Assembly (NCBI RefSeq): GCF_050433125.1
Contig: NZ_JBNPXV010000015.1
Location: 1 to 64,000, forward strand
Direction of reading: 5' to 3'
DNA: 64,000 nt
Source: Roseimarinus sediminis
GTDB taxonomy: Bacteria; Bacteroidota; Bacteroidia; Bacteroidales; Prolixibacteraceae
Shown here: piece after piece, positions 60,665 through 64,000 of the stretch
Numbering within the stretch: position 1 is the first letter of the stretch
Layout: each line of letters begins with the position of its first letter
Made by a program: the position numbers and the translations under genes
The notes under the pieces: generated by a model
What the model was told of the DNA's origin: nothing
Database searches by the model: none
What the model saw: the letters and a program-made list of their open reading frames with translations, nothing else

Positions 60665-62635
60665 ATGGTGAGTTTTTCGAGCATTCATCGCTTTATGCTT
60701 TTGTTCTTTTTTCTGCTCACATTGACTTTTTTGACGGCTTGTGGCGACGATGTGATAGATCCGCCTGATCCTAAACCGAACCCCGTTGATACCACATCGA
60801 CCTCAGAACCTGATACCATTCCCGAAGTAATTGTACTTGAAGCCTCGGAAGTTCAGGATTTCAATAAATTTTATAAACCGGCCGAACACCGCAATGTCGA
60901 TTTTCTGAGAGGCGACAGCAAATGGACTTTCGTACGAAGCAGGCAGTCGGAGCATTTCGTTGTGTTTTGGGAAGAAGGCTTTGGCGAAGACCCCAATGCA
61001 GCAACTGTTCCTCAGGCCTTGCGGGTCGATATCGATGACATGCTTGAAAAAGCAGAGCTGTTTTATGATTTGAATGTCAACGAATTGAAATTTGCAGAAG
61101 AGGGCAAGTCAAATCTCGATTTGTACAAAATGCAAATCTACCTTTTCTATACCGAAGAATGGATGGCTTACGGTTCGGGCTACGATGATGTAATTGGTGC
61201 ATTGTGGGTGAATCCGGGAACTTGTAAACCGGTGGGATCGACCATTGCGCACGAAATTGGACACAGTTTCCAATATCAGGTATTTTGCGATTTGGGAGAG
61301 GGAGCCGGGTTTCGCTATGGCTTTGGAGGCAACGGAGGAAATACCTACTGGGAACAATGTGCCCAGTGGCAGGCCTATCAAAGCTATCCGATGCAGGCCT
61401 TCGACTCGCATCACTTTACAGTGTATTCCGAAAATTACTTTCGGCATGTTTGCCACGAGTGGCATCGCTATGCCAGCTATTGGATGAACTATTACTGGGC
61501 CGATAAACACGGCATCGACATCATCGGAAAAATATGGCGTGAAGCTAAAGAACCCGAAGATCCTTTTGAAGCCTACATGCGAATCAACAATTTGTCGGTC
61601 GAAGATTTCAATGCCGAGATGTACGATGCTGCAACGAAATTGACAACATGGGATTTAGATGCCATTCGCGATCGTGGCAGCAACTACATCGGGAAATATG
61701 CCTATAAGCTGTATAAAACAGAAGACGGATCGTACCAGGTTGCTTACAGCCATTGCCCCGGCACTACCGGTTACAACGTAATTCCGCTCAATGTTCCCGA
61801 TGCCGGAACGATTGTTACAACACATTTCGAGGCTTTGTCGCCTGGCTCGGCACTGGCACCCGACGACCCCGGTAAATACACCGACGACGGAAGCGTAGGT
61901 TCAACCCGTCAATACAACAAATCGTCGATGACCCGCGCGGGATGGCGCTATGGCTATGTAGCTTTGCTCGACAATGGACAGCGTGTTTATGGTGAGATGA
62001 ACCGAAAAACCAACAACGATGTTTCGTTTACCATTCCCGATGGCTGCAACCGTCTTTGGTTGGTAATTACAGGTGCTCCTACAAGTTACAAGGCACATGC
62101 CTGGGACGAACTCGAAAGCAACGACGATCAGTGGCCATACAAGGTGAAATTCGAAAATACTGATTTGCTGGGTAGTATCTCATTCGATGGTTCTGAAGAA
62201 GAGTCGGACCTGACTTTAAGCTACGATGTGAGCTTTCCTTTTAGTGCGGAGACCTATCCGGGAGCTGCTGTTTCTATTGAGAGTGATTTGGATAAATTGT
62301 CGAAAGCCTTTGTATTACAACCAGGCGAAATCAACAGTCTGATGGACAGCAAAATCAAATTTTATGCTGTTGAAAGTAATGGCAATTTGAATGAAACTAC
62401 CACCGCCAACGGATACGGACACTGGTTCGATGCTGCAGGGAACGTGATTAACTGGGGCGACAATGCCATGGTCTACTCCGAATACGATGCAGCCAACTTT
62501 ACCTTTGCCATTGGTCAATATCCAGGCCATTGTGCCCCGGGCGACCAATTCACTATTAAGCAGGCCCTGGTTTACGAATATGAAAGTGGTAAAACCGTTC
62601 AGGCAACCTTTGTTTTTAATATTTCAATAAAATAA
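60665..62635 (+). CDS. DUF6055 putative zinc metallopeptidase with DUF4859 domain, lipoprotein
   Basis: This lipoprotein of about 656 residues has lipobox LTAC. Residues about 90-480 form the DUF6055 catalytic-like region with H196-E197-x-x-H200 (TIAHEIGHSFQYQ) and E230 in TYWEQCAQWQAYQ as likely third zinc ligand. The C-terminal 150 residues form a DUF4859 domain (GHWFDAAGNVINWGDNAMV, AIGQYPGHC). It is a paralogue of the 39517 gene, with the binding module fused. The start was set at ATG 60665 to begin the signal peptide; ATG 60623 is an alternative. It probably acts at the surface on a proteinaceous partner of the glycan. Confidence 0.7.
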   Translation: MVSFSSIHRFMLLFFFLLTLTFLTACGDDVIDPPDPKPNPVDTTSTSEPDTIPEVIVLEASEVQDFNKFYKPAEHRNVDFLRGDSKWTFVRSRQSEHFVVFWEEGFGEDPNAATVPQALRVDIDDMLEKAELFYDLNVNELKFAEEGKSNLDLYKMQIYLFYTEEWMAYGSGYDDVIGALWVNPGTCKPVGSTIAHEIGHSFQYQVFCDLGEGAGFRYGFGGNGGNTYWEQCAQWQAYQSYPMQAFDSHHFTVYSENYFRHVCHEWHRYASYWMNYYWADKHGIDIIGKIWREAKEPEDPFEAYMRINNLSVEDFNAEMYDAATKLTTWDLDAIRDRGSNYIGKYAYKLYKTEDGSYQVAYSHCPGTTGYNVIPLNVPDAGTIVTTHFEALSPGSALAPDDPGKYTDDGSVGSTRQYNKSSMTRAGWRYGYVALLDNGQRVYGEMNRKTNNDVSFTIPDGCNRLWLVITGAPTSYKAHAWDELESNDDQWPYKVKFENTDLLGSISFDGSEEESDLTLSYDVSFPFSAETYPGAAVSIESDLDKLSKAFVLQPGEINSLMDSKIKFYAVESNGNLNETTTANGYGHWFDAAGNVINWGDNAMVYSEYDAANFTFAIGQYPGHCAPGDQFTIKQALVYEYESGKTVQATFVFNISIK

Positions 62636-62656
62636 ACATCGAAGATGATGGATACC

Positions 62657-62703
62657 AACCTGTTGTTTGGCTGAAAAAAGTTGGCTAAGCAGCAGGTTTT
62701 TTT
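62657..62703 (+). terminator. Terminator after the susCD transcript
   Basis: A 16-bp stem with four G-T pairs (62657-62672 with 62683-62698) and a 10-nt loop is followed by a T run. It marks the end of the susCD-DUF4859 transcript, although the next gene starts only 13 bp further on. Confidence 0.75.
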
Positions 62704-62715
62704 AATCTTAACTTT

Positions 62716-64000
62716 ATGCACTTTGTTCCGTTTTTTATCAGCTTCATTCTATTTCAGCTAACATGTGCCGGGAGTTTCAATCCTGAAAATCAGCCCGGCA
62801 ATGTGCAAGAGAACATGGTGTTTAGCCACGAATCAGGATTCTATACTACTCCGTTCGCCCTCCAAATTACCACTTCGCTTACTGATGGCGCTATCTTTTA
62901 TACCATCGATGGAAGCGATCCTTCTTCTTCGGATAGTGCAAAAAAAGGTGGAAAGAAGGTTTCAATCGAAATCAACCCTGATATTACTGCCGGACGGGGT
63001 CGCACCCCGGCATTCATTGTCCGGGCAGTGCTCAAAGCGGGCAATACTATAATTGCACCATCTTTAACCAAAAGCTACATTTTTGCCAATAAGGTGAAGC
63101 AACAAAAGAGCCCGGGGTACAACTGGCCGTCAAAAAAAGTGAATGCGCAGCTGATCGACTATGAAATGGCCGATGATGTATTGGACAACAGTCAATATTC
63201 AATTCAATTACCACACGCACTCAGTCAAATCCCAACCATATCGCTTGTTACCGATATGGCGCATTTGTTCGATCCTGAAACTGGTATTTATGTCAATGCC
63301 GAAAAAAAGGGAAAAGAATGGGAACGGCCTTGTTCTGTCGAACTGATCAACCCCAATGACGGTGCAGGTTTTCAGGTGAATGCCGGCTTGCGCATCAGGG
63401 GCGGAAACAGTGCAAAAAACAAGAACAATCCCAAACATGCTTTCAGGCTTTTCTTCAGGGAGGAGTACGGAGCAAAAAAACTGAACTTCCCTTTGTTTGA
63501 TAACGAAGGTGCCGAAGCGTTCGATTGTATTGATCTGCGTTGCGAACAAAACTATTCGTGGAGCATGGATGGCAGTTCACACAATACCATGGTGAAGGAT
63601 ATCTTTTGCCGCGATTTGCAGCGCGAGATGGGGCAGCCGTATAAGCGCGGACGTTATTATCACCTGTACCTGAATGGAATGTACTGGGGAATTTATCAGA
63701 GCGACGAACGGGCCGAGGCAAGCTTTGCGGAATCGTATTTTGAAGGTGACAAGGAGGATTTTGATGTGGTAAAGGTGAATACGCAGCCCTGGCCTTATTA
63801 TGTCGAAGCCACCGATGGCAACCTCGACGCGTGGGAAGCGCTTTGGAATTTGTGTAAAAGCGGTTTCAAAGCAAATGAAAACTATTTTGCACTTGAAGGG
63901 AAGGACGAAAACGGCAAAAAAGTTCCGAACGGAAAGGTTCTGGTCGAACTCGATAACCTGATCGATTATATGCTGGTCATCTTTTATTCAGGCAACTTCG
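62716..64000 (+). CDS. CotH-type secreted protein kinase (3' end beyond window)
   Basis: This open frame of 428 codons continues past the window end, so it is partial. Signal MHFVPFFISFILFQLTC is followed by a chitobiase/hexosaminidase C-terminal-like domain (about 35-125; YTIDGSDPSSSDSA). A CotH kinase domain then starts at about residue 165 (IPTISLVTDM, LRIRGGNSAKNKNNPKHAFR, FPLFDN, YLNGMYWGIYQSDERAEASF). CotH proteins are secreted kinases, best known from Bacillus spore coats; Bacteroidota homologues are common in glycan loci with unknown targets. The upstream terminator suggests a separate transcript or readthrough. Confidence 0.8.
   Translation, partial: MHFVPFFISFILFQLTCAGSFNPENQPGNVQENMVFSHESGFYTTPFALQITTSLTDGAIFYTIDGSDPSSSDSAKKGGKKVSIEINPDITAGRGRTPAFIVRAVLKAGNTIIAPSLTKSYIFANKVKQQKSPGYNWPSKKVNAQLIDYEMADDVLDNSQYSIQLPHALSQIPTISLVTDMAHLFDPETGIYVNAEKKGKEWERPCSVELINPNDGAGFQVNAGLRIRGGNSAKNKNNPKHAFRLFFREEYGAKKLNFPLFDNEGAEAFDCIDLRCEQNYSWSMDGSSHNTMVKDIFCRDLQREMGQPYKRGRYYHLYLNGMYWGIYQSDERAEASFAESYFEGDKEDFDVVKVNTQPWPYYVEATDGNLDAWEALWNLCKSGFKANENYFALEGKDENGKKVPNGKVLVELDNLIDYMLVIFYSGNF

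Overview
The window looks like chromosomal DNA of a Bacteroidota member, most likely order Marinilabiliales or Bacteroidales. The evidence is a SusC/SusD pair next to a one-piece hybrid two-component regulator, many lipoproteins with short signal peptides, -7 boxes of the TAnnTTTG type, and Bacteroidota-type families (DUF2202, GIN/DUF2807, DUF4859, DUF6055, GH127). No phage, IS transposase, CRISPR array or plasmid gene was recognised. The genus is inferred from gene content, not from a marker search.

Region 1 (1-8762) is mostly housekeeping. A 29-codon Cys/Met-rich leader ORF lies upstream of metY and metA, which probably form an acetyl-homoserine route to methionine. Then come a DUF2202 lipoprotein, recX, prfB with its +1 frameshift, an ArsC-like protein, a coiled-coil lipoprotein, a SpoU methyltransferase, tRNA-Glu, rpsT and radC.

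Region 2 (8797-16635) is a compact forward cluster: two polysaccharide-deacetylase-like proteins, a FemAB-like transferase, an AMP-forming adenylation enzyme, a GNAT, a stand-alone acyl carrier protein, another GNAT-like protein and a zinc-ribbon methyltransferase-like protein. It resembles a carrier-protein-dependent acyl or aminoacyl modification system for a surface glycan and matches no named pathway known to me.

Region 3 (16646-30365) returns to core functions: upp, HIT, greA, ahcY, ribF, lpxH, a KAS III-like synthase, aspartate kinase and rimM. It also holds lipoproteins, including a Rieske-like protein without its histidine ligands, a TlpA-like protein without CxxC, and a pair of GIN-domain adhesin-like proteins.

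Region 4 (30740 to the window end) is a large polysaccharide utilisation locus. It has three GH127/GH146-type beta-L-arabinofuranosidases, a GH43 with accessory domains, a DUF5695 protein, a GH27 C-terminal remnant, an S9 dipeptidyl-peptidase-like enzyme, three putative HExxH zinc peptidases (two of DUF6055 type), a hybrid two-component regulator, SusC, SusD, DUF4859 surface lipoproteins and a CotH-type secreted kinase cut by the window end. beta-L-Arabinofuranosidases together with several secreted peptidases suggest a target that is both protein and arabinose-rich glycan, such as plant hydroxyproline-rich glycoproteins (extensins or arabinogalactan proteins). An AAA/DUF4143 ATPase sits inside the locus as an apparent insertion.
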